The notes beneath the pieces are model-generated. The model saw only the letters and a program-made list of their open reading frames with translations, was not told the origin of the DNA and searched no databases. DNA of 64,000 nucleotides, taken from contig QKWP01000506.1 in assembly GCA_003550325.1 (NCBI GenBank), positions 133,105 to 197,104 on the forward strand, given 5' to 3'. Position numbers and translations under genes: made by a program. The stretch is from Gigaspora rosea (lineage: Eukaryota; Glomeromycota; Glomeromycetes; Diversisporales; Gigasporaceae). How positions within the stretch are numbered: the first letter of the stretch is position 1; every line of letters begins with the position of its first letter. Shown here one piece after another: positions 11,703-22,040 of this stretch.

Positions 11703-11736
11703 GCTATCCATGTCATCATTTTTATCGTGTGATGAC

Positions 11737-12272
11737 CAGTGTTCGAAATTAGTGTTCTCTGAGTTCTCATGAGAACACTGTTTTAAATTTGTGAACAGTA
11801 AAAATTTTTTACTGTTCACTATTAAAATTTTTTTGAGAACAGTAAAATAAAAATTGTGTTCTCTTAAGTATTAATTAGTAACTACAAAATATTGTTATAT
11901 CAAATATCATAATAATTTATTATCAAAATTATTTAGTTAAACTTATATATAATTAGCATAAATAAAAAGATATGCTCTAATGTATATTTATATATAGACA
12001 TGTTAATAGAATTATATCAAATTTTTATATTTATCTAATACTATTTATGTTTTTATAGGTAATATTAGAGCATTAAATATTATTATATGGAAATAAAAAG
12101 GTACTTATATTTTAATATATTTACAGTATAGAATATATTTTTAAATTGGTTCTTTTTTTTTTTTTTTTTTTCAGTGAGCATAAATGAGAACATAAACAAT
12201 AGGTTGAGAACACTCATTGCTATTATGCTGTTCTTATGAGAACAGTATTTGAGTCCGAAATTTCGAACACTG
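11737..12272. mobile_element. 536-bp hAT-like element in transposase gene
   Basis: TIR CAGTGTTCGAAATT with inverse AATTTCGAACACTG; 8-bp TSD GTGATGAC on both sides (11729-11736, 12273-12280). Subterminal GAGAACACT/AGTGTTCTC words repeat several times. A 20-T tract lies at 12150-12170. Excision in silico joins the frame as RVMT-LTPIARFHIGMVNRRW, expected for the transposase. Confidence 0.92.
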
Positions 12273-13887
12273 GTGATGACCCTCACCCCAATTGCAAGAT
12301 TTCATATTGGGATGGTGAATAGGCGTTGGTACAAGGACGAGCTACAAGGAACTAATATATCAAATAATAAATTCGTAGCTGTTTCTTTAGGGGCATTAGC
12401 ATCAACATAAAAAACTTATTCCTTGCCAACGCGATTTTTAGATTTATCTGAATCTAGTATTAATAAAATCGGAGAGCTCACAAACAGGGTTGTTTCAGAA
12501 CAATCACATGATGAAATATCCAATGCTATTTCAAAAAAACGTAAATTTGGTGAGCTTTGGGGATTAGGAAGGAAGGTAATGGTTGATGCAATTGAAGATA
12601 ATAATGAGAATATTTATCGTGAACTTCTTGGGGTTTTTTCATCAATTCAAAAAAGAATAATTAATAATAATAGTGTGGATTATAATCTCAATCATGGTAT
12701 TGTTGATAGCGATTATACAATTATTCAAAATCCTATTGATCGAAAACTGAAAGGTCGTCCTAAAAAATCAGATTCAAAAAGAATTAAGAGTGTTACAGAA
12801 ACATTTAATGTTAAAGCTTCATATAAGTGTAAAATATACAAACAAAAAGGTCATAATATTTAAGACCTGCAAAGAAAAAAGGCCATTAGACGTTAATCAG
12901 AGTAATGAAATCGAAAGGTAAGTTTATTCGATTTACATACATTAGGCTATGCAAAATTAATTAATTAGTTTTCATAACCTGGCCAAAGTCAAAAAAATTT
13001 TTTTATATGTTTAATAACCGGGTCGAATTTAAAAAAAGTTTTTTAGAATTTTATAAAATTTTATATTTAACATTTAAAAAAAAAAGACAGTCGGCTGGGT
13101 CTATTCAAAAGGTTTATGTTATGAAAACCCAGTAATTGAATTTGTATGGCCTTAATATGAATTCAGTATATTCATTTAACCATGTTATTGTTATTGATAA
13201 TTTTTAAGCTGGTATAAGTAACAAATTAATGTGTTTAATTTATCTGTACTTGTTACTAATAACTTTTATTGACATAGGTTCAGAAGTTAACGATGAAGAA
13301 GTTAGCGACGATGAAACTAGCGATAATTAAGCTAGTGATGATGATGAATCATTAACCGCCGTTACAAGTCAAGAGAATGCTCGAGTATTTGATAAGGCAG
13401 CACCAGGTATTAGTTTATTGTATTTATAGTCACAGTGAATATCAGTAAATGTGCGGATTATAATGAAATCAGATTAAAATGAAAAGTGGGTTTCTATTTA
13501 ACACTCTAAAACCTACTTATACTTGTTTAATATAAACTCTATTCTAAAACTAGTCTCTAACCTTAACCCCTAACCCTAAAGAATACTCACCAAAATTTTT
13601 ATAATATACGTATTTCATTTAATCCGGTTTCATTTTAATCCGTCACAGTAAATGTATTCTTACTAATGTACATAGTTTATATTTTTGACAGAGTCAAGTG
13701 GTGTTGTAGTGTTAGTTTCACCATCCATGCAACAAATTAACCTCAAAAATCATAGAAATACGCAAAAAAGACAATGTAGCATTTGCAGTCAGCAAGGACA
13801 TAATGCACGAACATGTCCAAATAAGGAGGGATTAGATTGAGTTAGTAAAAATAGTAAATACATGAATGCAATAGAATGTATAATCCT

Positions 13888-14914
13888 TTTTTTTTTTTTT
13901 TTTTTTTTTACCTTTGCAATGTCGCATGAAGGCGGATTTTTATTAGGTTTTTGGATAATACATTTTTGATTAACGAGAGTACATGTAGCTACACGTGCAA
14001 CTTTTGGTCGCCTAATTTAAGTAGTCCACCTGAAGGTTCTATACTATATGCCGTACCTGTAACCTAACTAGAAGGTTACCCATTTAAACTCTCTGATGTT
14101 TCCTGTCCTGTATCACCCCCACAATCACGCCAACACATAACCTTGTGCTGCTTCAATTGAAGACCACCCAGGTTGACATCTGCTATACTACTTGTACCCT
14201 AATTCTATAGATAATCCAGTAGGGTTCTCATACTACCGGATTGCCCTAGGGAGGGTGTAGTACATACCTCCTAATCTTTCTATGTCCCACACATTTCTAG
14301 ATTAGGCATTGAATACCTTCACAATGGCCGAGGCCACCACTAGCAGTCAGGGCTAACCATTGAACCGCACGGTATCCTTGCCCTTGCAAGGTTCATTCCG
14401 ATCCCGATACCTATATCACCAGTCCTATAACCAATCCCTCCCAAACTACCAAACCAGTTAGCCCGGATGGGTCATTGTACCTTGGCTTTAGGTGCCTTTT
14501 TTGGTTAACTTCCCTTGGTTCCTAATTCTACAGCATAGGTCCTTTTTCTCCAGTACGTCTCCGGTGGCCAGGTTGGTGCCCCACTTGTCCCGGCGTATTC
14601 GTCCAGTTCTTCGGTCTCAAATTCTGGATCTGCAGTATTGTCAAAGATCTTCACTACCTCCTTACTCGGGTCTTGCCAAACGGGTTTCAAATATTCCGTT
14701 CCTTGGATTTGTCTGTATCACAAAACACAACTTCGCCCGAAAGCTCCTATTTGAAATGGTAACCAAGGACTATAGGTAATGTACCCAACCGATCGTCGAA
14801 TAAATGTTACCGGTACACAGGCCTACTTTTCTAAACCGTCTCCAGTGGAATTTGAACTCTAGACCTGTCGCTTGGGGGTGACAACTTAACAACTTCCCTA
14901 AGTCACCACACCCT
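13888..14914 (-). mobile_element. SINE-like retroposon copy 1, tRNA-headed, about 1 kb
   Basis: Read on the minus strand it starts AGGGTGTGGTGACTTAGGG, has a B-box-like GAGTTCAAATTCC about 55 bp in, and ends with AATAAAAATCC followed about 30 bases later by a 22-A tail (T run 13888-13909). Perfect 14-bp TSD GAATGTATAATCCT flanks it (13874-13887, 14915-14928). G+C is visibly higher than its surroundings. Its middle and 3' third are shared in part with copies at 52849-53490 and 63776-64000. No conserved protein; transcription by RNA polymerase III and LINE-driven insertion are inferred from structure. Confidence 0.88.
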
Positions 14915-14928
14915 GAATGTATAATCCT

Positions 14929-15358
14929 GATGATTATTAAGATGAGCATTTATTCATTATAAAATCTTTAAGATGCGAGAATAATAAATAATATTTTGAC
15001 ATATCTTTTGATGTCTTTATTTTTTCAATATTACGTGAATATAATTAGATATCGTGTCTATTAAATATATTTAAGACCTTGTCTAACTTAAGTCTGCATT
15101 CAATTATTGAATCTGGTTTAGGTTTTCTAAACGTAAAGCCTTAATACCAACTAGTATGAAATTGTAGCTAGATTTTTTTATATTGGTATCAAAATATGCT
15201 TATATCCATTATTGTATTTTTATTAGCTTTCATTTCTTCGCTAACCTATTCTAATTAGCATATAAGTTATCTGGCATTAATAATTCAAGAATTAATTTCA
15301 ATTCAGAAATCCTCTTATAAGTATTCTACACCAATTAAATCACCGAAGCCATAATAGT
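14929..15358. other. AT-rich spacer without recognisable gene
   Basis: No reading frame or element recognised apart from the TSD copy at its right edge. Confidence 0.6.
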
Positions 15359-16321
15359 CAGTGATGTCACTTGGTTATTTGGCCGGCCAATGGCCGCGGC
15401 CATTGGCCAAGGCCAAAAGGCCAAAAATATAAATTTCATTTTTGGCCGAAACGGCCAAATAAAACTAGTAATTTGATTGGTTAAATCTTCACTTAAGTAA
15501 TTTTTCTATATAACTTACTAAACCTTTGTTTATTAAACCTTTGCTCAAATTACTTATTAAACCTTTGTTCAAATTATACTTTTATATAACTTTTTAAACC
15601 TTCGCTTAAATTATTTTTATATAGTTTATTAAACTTTCACTTAAATTATTTTTATATAAGTTATTAAACCTTCACTTAAATTATTTTTTATATAATTTAT
15701 TAACTTTCGCTAGATTTTTTTTTATATAGCTTAACAATTATTACTTAAGTTATCTTATATATTAATATGCTTTCAAAACGAACTTTCAAGCAAACTATTA
15801 TAATTAAAAAAGAACTTGAAAAGAATCGTTAGATTTAATTATTCTTTCACGTATAGTTAAATATCGATCCGTTCTATAAGTTTTATTAATTCCAATAGTT
15901 CGTCAATTTCTTTATCGCAACTTTAGTAATAGCACATGAAAATAGATAACTATAGTGTTAATTAACTTTTTTTGGGAAGGTAATATACAATAAATACAAT
16001 TCAAGAATATTGGTTCTTATAGTTAATAGTGTGGCTTTAAACAAAACCAGTACGTATATGTAATATATATTAACATTAGTATGCATATAATACAGTATTT
16101 TTATATACATTTCTTTTTTATTACTATACAGAGAAATTTGGCCACTTGGCTGTTTGGCCATTTGGCCATTGGCCAACAGCCATATCAGCCAAATAATTTT
16201 TATTGGACTGGCCAATTGACATTCAACTTTGGCCGCAAAATTTTGGCCATTTTGGCCAAATAATTATATATTGGCCGATGGCCAATTAAATTTTCTTTGG
16301 CCGATTAAATTGCCATCACTG
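15359..16321. mobile_element. 963-bp hAT-like element with GGCCAA arrays
   Basis: Termini CAGTGATGTCA and TTGCCATCACTG with perfect 8-bp TSD ATAATAGT (15351-15358, 16322-16329). Both subterminal regions (15380-15460 and 16135-16310) are packed with TTGGCCA/TGGCCAA words, more than twenty in total, a pattern expected of multimeric transposase binding sites. The centre (15490-15770) is a degenerate tandem repeat with unit TTAAACCTTCACTTAAATTA and TTTTTATATA, around 40-45 bp per unit. Confidence 0.92.
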
Positions 16322-16454
16322 ATAATAGTATAGGTAATTTAAATTCAAAATAAAGTTCTCAAACATGATCCTATGCAGTGCTAAATGGTAATAATAATGT
16401 CACTTTTCTTATCCTATTTATTAGTAAAAATGTTAGGTATAAACTGAAGACTTA

Positions 16455-16542
16455 ATGTGAAATAACGTGCAGAGGCGTAATTTCGAATTTTGACCTGAAT
16501 TAAGCAAATAACGCTCCTGTGCGTTATTTCGCGACTATACGG
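16455..16542. mobile_element. MITE family C, copy 2
   Basis: GTGAAATAACGTGCAGAGGC at left and GCTCCTGTGCGTTATTTCGC then GACTATACGG at right match copy 1 at 9232-9346. Confidence 0.7.
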
Positions 16543-16630
16543 CATTAATTAATTTAATGATACTTTCTTATTGTTTTATGATAGATTAACACGTTATTCA
16601 CCAATTCTTATATTTGTATCAGGTATTTCA

Positions 16631-16815
16631 CAGATTAGTATAGTATAGGTGAGCAGATCCATATAGTATAGTCCAAATTTTTAAATCTATACTATACTGA
16701 TCAGGTGTAATATATATTAGCGTTAGAGTTAGGAATTATAGCTAATCGGTATAGTATGGATTTTAAATTTGACCTATACAATATGGATCCGCTCACCTAT
16801 ACCATACTGATCTGC
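16631..16815. mobile_element. MITE with TIR around GGTGAGCRGATCC
   Basis: AGATTAGTATAGTATAGGTG at left is inverted at right as CACCTATACCATACTGATCT; the stem continues through GAGCAGATCCATATAGTATAG. Confidence 0.8.
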
Positions 16816-17346
16816 TATAATTTCATTTGTATCTCATTCAGATCATTTATACTTGCCGATTTTATGGTTAATGCTATATTTTCATTTAGGTCACTCATAC
16901 CTACTACTCTTTGATAATTTAATTTTGTCATTCTAACTCTAAGATTCATATTTTATCTGGATTACTCATACCTGCTTATTTGAAATTTATAATGGTAAGT
17001 ATTCACAAACATGAATTGATTTCTCTTAATAAAATTTTTACTAAATTAATGCAACTAAAATAAAAATTAATGGAATAAAATTCACAATTCTAAAATATAT
17101 ACCTATCAGCAACTTGGTAGAAAGGTGAAAACAAAGCATGAATCTTCATCAAATTGGTAGGTATGATTAATCAAAAGAATATAGAATTGAAGTTATAGAG
17201 GATGATATAAGGCATTAATTCATTGTAAATTTAGCAGGTATCAATGAAATATTCCAAAACGTGAAATGAAATGAAATAAATATATATTATCAAAATTTGG
17301 CAAGTATATTACCTCAGTATAATATTTTGGTTGTTAATGTAATAAG

Positions 17347-18786
17347 TAGAGATCCAATCCGTAATCCTATTAATCCGGATTAATCCTATTATTTATATTT
17401 GATATATATATCCGGATTTAGTATTTTAAATAGGATTTATCCAGTTTTAAATAGGATGGATCCGGCCAAATCACTAGTAATAACTTACAGGTAGGAACGT
17501 CCCGAATAAGAAAATGATGATCCCGATCATGCATATTTGTTCAGCCAATTAAAATCAAAAATTTTTATCATGTAAAGAACATCACATGCAGATTAACCAA
17601 TCAAATCGTAAATCTTTATAAAACGAAAGAAACGAATTTTAATTAAAATTTATGGCTAAAGTTCAAAATAAATGCCGTTAAATGTTACTGTTAGATAAGC
17701 AAGCATGTATTTAATAACTTAAATTGAGATTATTAAATTTTTCTATAGTATTTATTTACAAAACCTTAATAATAATAATAATAATAATCTATATATATTT
17801 AATTCTATGTCTAATTCTATATTTAATTCGACATCTAATTCTATGTCTAATTCTACGTCTATTCAAACTTCTAATATATTACACTTACTATCTTTATACA
17901 ACTATTGCACTAATAAATTCTTTGCAATTTTAACACACATCATATATAAACTTCTTATCGTATTTTAACACCTATAATGATAATAAAGTGCATAGTTAAT
18001 TAATATTATTCGTATACTTTTAATTTCCTAAAGGATTTCTATGCAACACGTATAATAAAAAAAATATACGAACTAATTACTTCCTCCTACACTAACGCTA
18101 TTAATCATTTTAAACTTTTTTTTACCTTTTTTTTTTGTTCAACACAAAAGATTTCGTCAACGTAGTGATTGCAATTTACTTATAACTTCGGTAGGTAAAT
18201 TGTAATATGAAGGTCGAATGATTCAAAATGATTCAACTGAAAGTATTATAGTACGGCATGAAAAATTCAAGTTTCTTAGTATACTTGACTGGGTTCATAG
18301 AAGAGATAATCTTCCGAAAAAAGTATATAAAAAAAAATCATTAATAAATTGTGTAACGATCTACAAACTCGGGGCACTCGGGACGTTCCTACCTCGAGTA
18401 ATAACTAAAAAAAAATTAACATTAATTTGTTATAGAACTTCCTACACTAAAATTCGATCTTAATCTTTTGATACACAAAAATTAATTATATTTCGCATAG
18501 CTCACTGCATTTGTCTGACACGTTTTTTGTTAATTTATTAAATTCGAAATTGACATTTCATTTTGTTAGATACAGTATTTGAAATAAACTATTCAAATTT
18601 GGTTTCATAGCATTTGTAGCCAAATTCGTAAATGTAATGAGTAAAGTGATAGCACTTTGTGCTCATATAGAATCCGGATTCAATAATTGAATTCGGATTT
18701 ATCCAGATTCGGATTATCATCCGGATACACAAAGTAGGATCCGAATTTAATCTGGATGGCCCTTAAAGAATAGGATCGAAACACTA
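17347..18786. mobile_element. 1.44-kb hAT-like element with ATCCGGAT repeats (outer)
   Basis: Left terminus TAGAGATCCAATCC, right terminus GGATCGAAACACTA, flanked by perfect 8-bp TSD GTAATAAG (17339-17346, 18787-18794). Subterminal ATCCGGATT/ATCCGAAT words occur many times at both ends. Interrupted by 17486-18398. Confidence 0.85.
17486..18398. mobile_element. Nested element with TIR AGGTAGGAACGTCCCGA
   Basis: AGGTAGGAACGTCCCGA at 17489 and its inverse TCGGGACGTTCCTACCT ending about 18394 define the ends; TAATAACT occurs on both sides (17478-17485, 18399-18406) as an 8-bp TSD. Contains an (AAT)n run at 17768-17790 and an unidentified 81-codon frame at 18218-18463 that runs across the right end, so it is probably chance. 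Confidence 0.78.
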
Positions 18787-18910
18787 GTAATAAGGCATTT
18801 ATTTGTAAAAATCAGTAGATATGAATGATCTCTTAGTAACAATTTTACATTTACTAGAATGCTTTATTCAAAACATATTGTTATTTGTTATAAACATATT
18901 CGTTATGGTA

Positions 18911-19058
18911 TATATGAGTGTTGCCAAGAGAAAACCTGTCATCGGGTTTCAATTATATTTTTACCAGACACAATCTATTTAATTTATTAGAGAGTATGTC
19001 TGGTGCAAAATATAATTGAAAGTCCGATGACAGGTTTTCCCTTGTCAACACTCATATA
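18911..19058. mobile_element. Hairpin MITE family F, copy 1
   Basis: TATATGAGTGTTGCCAAGAG through CCTGTCATCGG is inverted at the right as CCGATGACAGG...GTCAACACTCATATA. A related copy lies at 33655-33780. Confidence 0.85.
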
Positions 19059-19381
19059 ATTCAGAGCGCATTTATTTATTCATTGTAAATATTTAGCAGA
19101 TATTAATAATTCAAATAAAATATTTTGGATGAATTTGGAGTTAAAGAACTTGATAGAATATTACATTCATGCAGATAAGTATAGTTTGCATATTTTTGCT
19201 TAGTTATTGTTATTAAAAAAATATCGAAGGAATATTATTGCTAAACTGAAATAAAGCATTTAACTCATCTAAATTTGCAGGTTGAGATTGGATTCATTGA
19301 AAAAATTTTTTCAACTAGGTATTATTAGATTACCTCAGGTTATCCAGGTAAATTATTGTTTCAGGTATCCTTAGATCTAGC

Positions 19382-21588
19382 TAGGGTCCGTATTGGGCCG
19401 GGTCAGGTCGGGTATCTCCAAGCCCAAACCCAAATCTGAAAATATTTTACAAGCCCAAAGTTCAAGTTCGGCCCAATAAAAAGTTACAGGTTCGGGTCGG
19501 GCCATGGGCCTGATTATTTTTTAAGCCCGGCCCAAAACCCGCCCAAATTTTTTACGGGTTTGAAAATTTGAGCCCAAAACCTGATTAACCCGATTTTGCA
19601 TCAGAACAAAAAAAAAATTTTTGAAATTTGCTAATCATCGCGACGATTTGCATATCGACCAATAAAATTATAATATATAACAACTATAAATCGTTATAAA
19701 TATCAATAATCAATAAATATTCGATTAACAGATATAAACCAGTACGAATCTGTTAATCGTATTTATTTACAGTAACCCAAATAGTTATCAATCGCTATGT
19801 AGCGACGTAATTGATTTTACATTTTTTTTTATATTATATGTAGTATATGATCTGCATTAGATAATCTACCAAGTTTTAGTGGAAAATAAATTACGGTATT
19901 TGGTCAAGCGAGTTCATTTTGCAATATGAATCTTTGGCTAAAAATTACTTCAATTAATAGTAGTACTTGTGCCGATCTCTATAAATAGCAAATCACATTG
20001 AGAGATACTTGAGAGCACTTTAATCAACTTTTTTAATATTTCACGCTTTGTAGCAACCTTTTTTAAGGTCTATTAGTTCTCTAAATTTTAAGTAAGATCA
20101 TCAATCTTTGTATGACGGTTAAAAAATTTTGTAGTAAACTATTGAAGCCGGGTTTGAAATTTGGACTCAGAACTAGTACAAAATAAGTACTAGTTGTTCT
20201 TTTCGTTTTCTTGTACCTTGTACTTTTTTTTACTAATAGTTTTTTTTTTCTACAGTTAGCGCTTCACCAGTATTGGAGATTTGGACCCAGAACTGGTACA
20301 AGATAAGTACCAGTTGCTATTTTTCATTGACTTGTTCTCACTTTGTGCTTTTTTTTTTCGGGTTAGTGCTTCGCCAGAGATACTTCGCTATGGAAGATAT
20401 ATTGGAGCGGGAATGGTAATATGGACTGGTACTAAGATAAGTACCAGGTTCATTTTTTCGTTTGACCATTCTTGTTTTTATTTCTTTACTAATGTTTCTT
20501 TTTTTTCAGATTGGTGCCTCGCTAGGGAAAATATATTGGAGCTGGGACTGATGATTTGGACCTGGGACTGGTACTAAGATAAGTACCAGGTTCGTTTTTT
20601 TTAGTTTCTTGTTCTTTGTTTTCGGTTCTTTTACTAGTATTTCTTTTTTTCTAGGTTAGTGCTTCGCCGGGAAGATATATTGGAACTGGAATTGGTGATT
20701 TGGACCAGAACTGGCACCAATATAAGTACCAGTTTCTATTTTTTTTCTCTGTCTCGTTATTATTATATATTTTTACTAATTCTTTCTTTTCTTATAGGTT
20801 TGCGCTTTGTCAGGAGGGTAAAATGGAGCTGTGAATGGGGATCCGGTCCCAAAAGGAAATTACACTGGTATATCAAATAAGTGCCAGTTTTTCCAGTTTC
20901 TCTTTGTTTGTTGGTTTCATTTTTTTCATTAATGCTTTTCTTTCTTTTACAGCTTGTTGCTGGGGAGCGCGAAATGGAGTCAAGAAACACTTGAACGAGA
21001 CCCGGGGCTGGTGTAAAAATAAACGCTAGTTTTTGGTTTCCCTGTTATTTTTTATTCTGTAATTTTATTTTTTTTTGTATGTGTTTACCGAAACGTGGGA
21101 CTTTAAATAGGTTGACGAAAGGATGAAAAGGACCCAAAGGATTACACTATTGTTCTGTAGCAATTATGTTGTAAGAGAGGCACGAGATGTATGAAATATG
21201 TAATAATTTAAAAAGTTTTAAATAAAATAAAGATTTAATATAAGTATTATTTTTAATCTTGGGAGTATCGATTATTACATATTAGCTAATATATATCGAT
21301 TATATCATATCTGCTATATATCGATGACTAACCATCGATTACAATCATGATTATCATCAATATATATCCCCTTTGTTAGTAATCGATATATATTGGTCTA
21401 CAATGATATGAATATTATTGGGCTGTACCGGGCCTATTTACTAAACCTGACCCGGGTCCAATATTTAATAAACCCGATCTGAACCCGGCCCACTTTACAA
21501 ACAATCTTTAAAATTTAGGCCCGACCCGTGCACAAACCCGGCCCGATCCTAAAACCCACAGGTTTAGCCCAGCCCAATACGGACCCTA
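19382..21588. mobile_element. 2.2-kb hAT-like element with GGGTCGGGC ends
   Basis: Termini TAGGGTCCGTATTGGGC and GCCCAATACGGACCCTA are perfect inverted repeats. Flanks GATCTAGC (19374-19381) and GACCTAGT (21589-21596) match at 6 of 8 positions, consistent with an old 8-bp TSD. Subterminal regions hold many GGGCCGGGTC/CGGCCCAA words. The middle is a minisatellite (20140-21040). No transposase frame. G+C-rich ends contrast sharply with the AT-rich flanks. Confidence 0.85.
20140..21040. repeat. Minisatellite of about 125-bp units with splice-like junctions
   Basis: About seven diverged units. Each has a T-rich tract ending in CAG/TAG or similar, then GGTTAGTGCTTCGCC, then a GATATATTGGARCTGG segment, and a palindrome of the type CTGGTACTAAGATAAGTACCAG (20 central bases shown in parts: CTGGTAC, GATAAGTACCAG). 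The reading frames across it are not conserved between units. Confidence 0.8.
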
Positions 21589-22040
21589 GACCTAGTAGAT
21601 AAAACATATATTTATTTTTTTTTTACTTTTTCATGCTAGTTTTTCGGTGCCGCCTTTATTTTAATTTTAAATTTTCTTTTTAAAGTAAAAGCCGTGTATA
21701 TCTTCTGTAGCAAGTATTCTATTTTGCCTTCCATTTTTTCGGTTTGTTTGCGTATTTTGTTCATTATTTTTTGCTTTAACTTTTTTTTCAGACGATAATT
21801 TGCAAGAAAACAAAATAAGACTAAAATATTCTTGAACGCGGTCAAGGTTGTTGTATAACTCGATTTTTTTTTCTTTTTTATCCTTTTTTTTGAACGCATT
21901 TTCTAATTCGTGTTTATTTATTATCAAAAGTCAACAGAGATAGGAGACATCAGTGAAATCTACAACGTTGGATATCGTTATATAAATGGAATTGATGTTG
22001 AAAAAGATAAACATGAGACATTTATTATCATAAATTGGCA
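21589..22040. other. AT-rich spacer
   Basis: Only chance frames; T-rich on the plus strand from 21610 to 21900. Confidence 0.5.

Larger units (their letters stand above)
7805..13840 (+). pseudogene. Mutator-like (MULE/FAR1-type) transposase, multiply interrupted
   Basis: Exon 1 (7805-7878, MDESDIELEALIAYDS...) is joined by a 62-bp intron to 7941, whose product starts SDDDEDILELSVGKTF and contains a FAR1/WRKY-GCM1-type zinc-binding region (SYLCRH...TSCRVGCPW...NNQHIGHEL). After a frameshift in an A-run near 8505 and a stop (TAG 8523, probably from TGG), the DDE catalytic domain follows: Asp near 8633 (MHDNTCKTNRYNRPL), Asp 8817 (VTDGDPA), then FHMHCIWHIGQN, a splice at 9008-9724, and Glu 9861 (TSRNESKNS). 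Downstream come a SWIM zinc finger (Cys 10526, 10532; Cys-His 11711-11716), a basic tail (12423-12863) and separate small exons 13278-13406 and 13692-13840 ending in a zinc knuckle, CSICSQQGHNARTC. It would cut and paste MULE DNA in the nucleus. Insertions, a frameshift and stops make it inactive. Confidence 0.85.

Noticed and set aside
14492..14779. 95-codon plus-strand ORF and 61-codon minus-strand ORF
   Set aside because: Both fall inside the SINE-like retroposon 13888-14914 and are not kept in the other copies.
18218..18463. 81-codon ORF as a gene
   Set aside because: It crosses the right boundary of the nested element 17486-18398 and shows no domain.
17473..18794. Direct repeat CACTAGTAATAA at 17473 and 18783 as a long TSD of one 1.3-kb insert
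   Set aside because: Two separate 8-bp duplications (GTAATAAG for the outer and TAATAACT for the inner element) with matching inverted termini explain the arrangement better.
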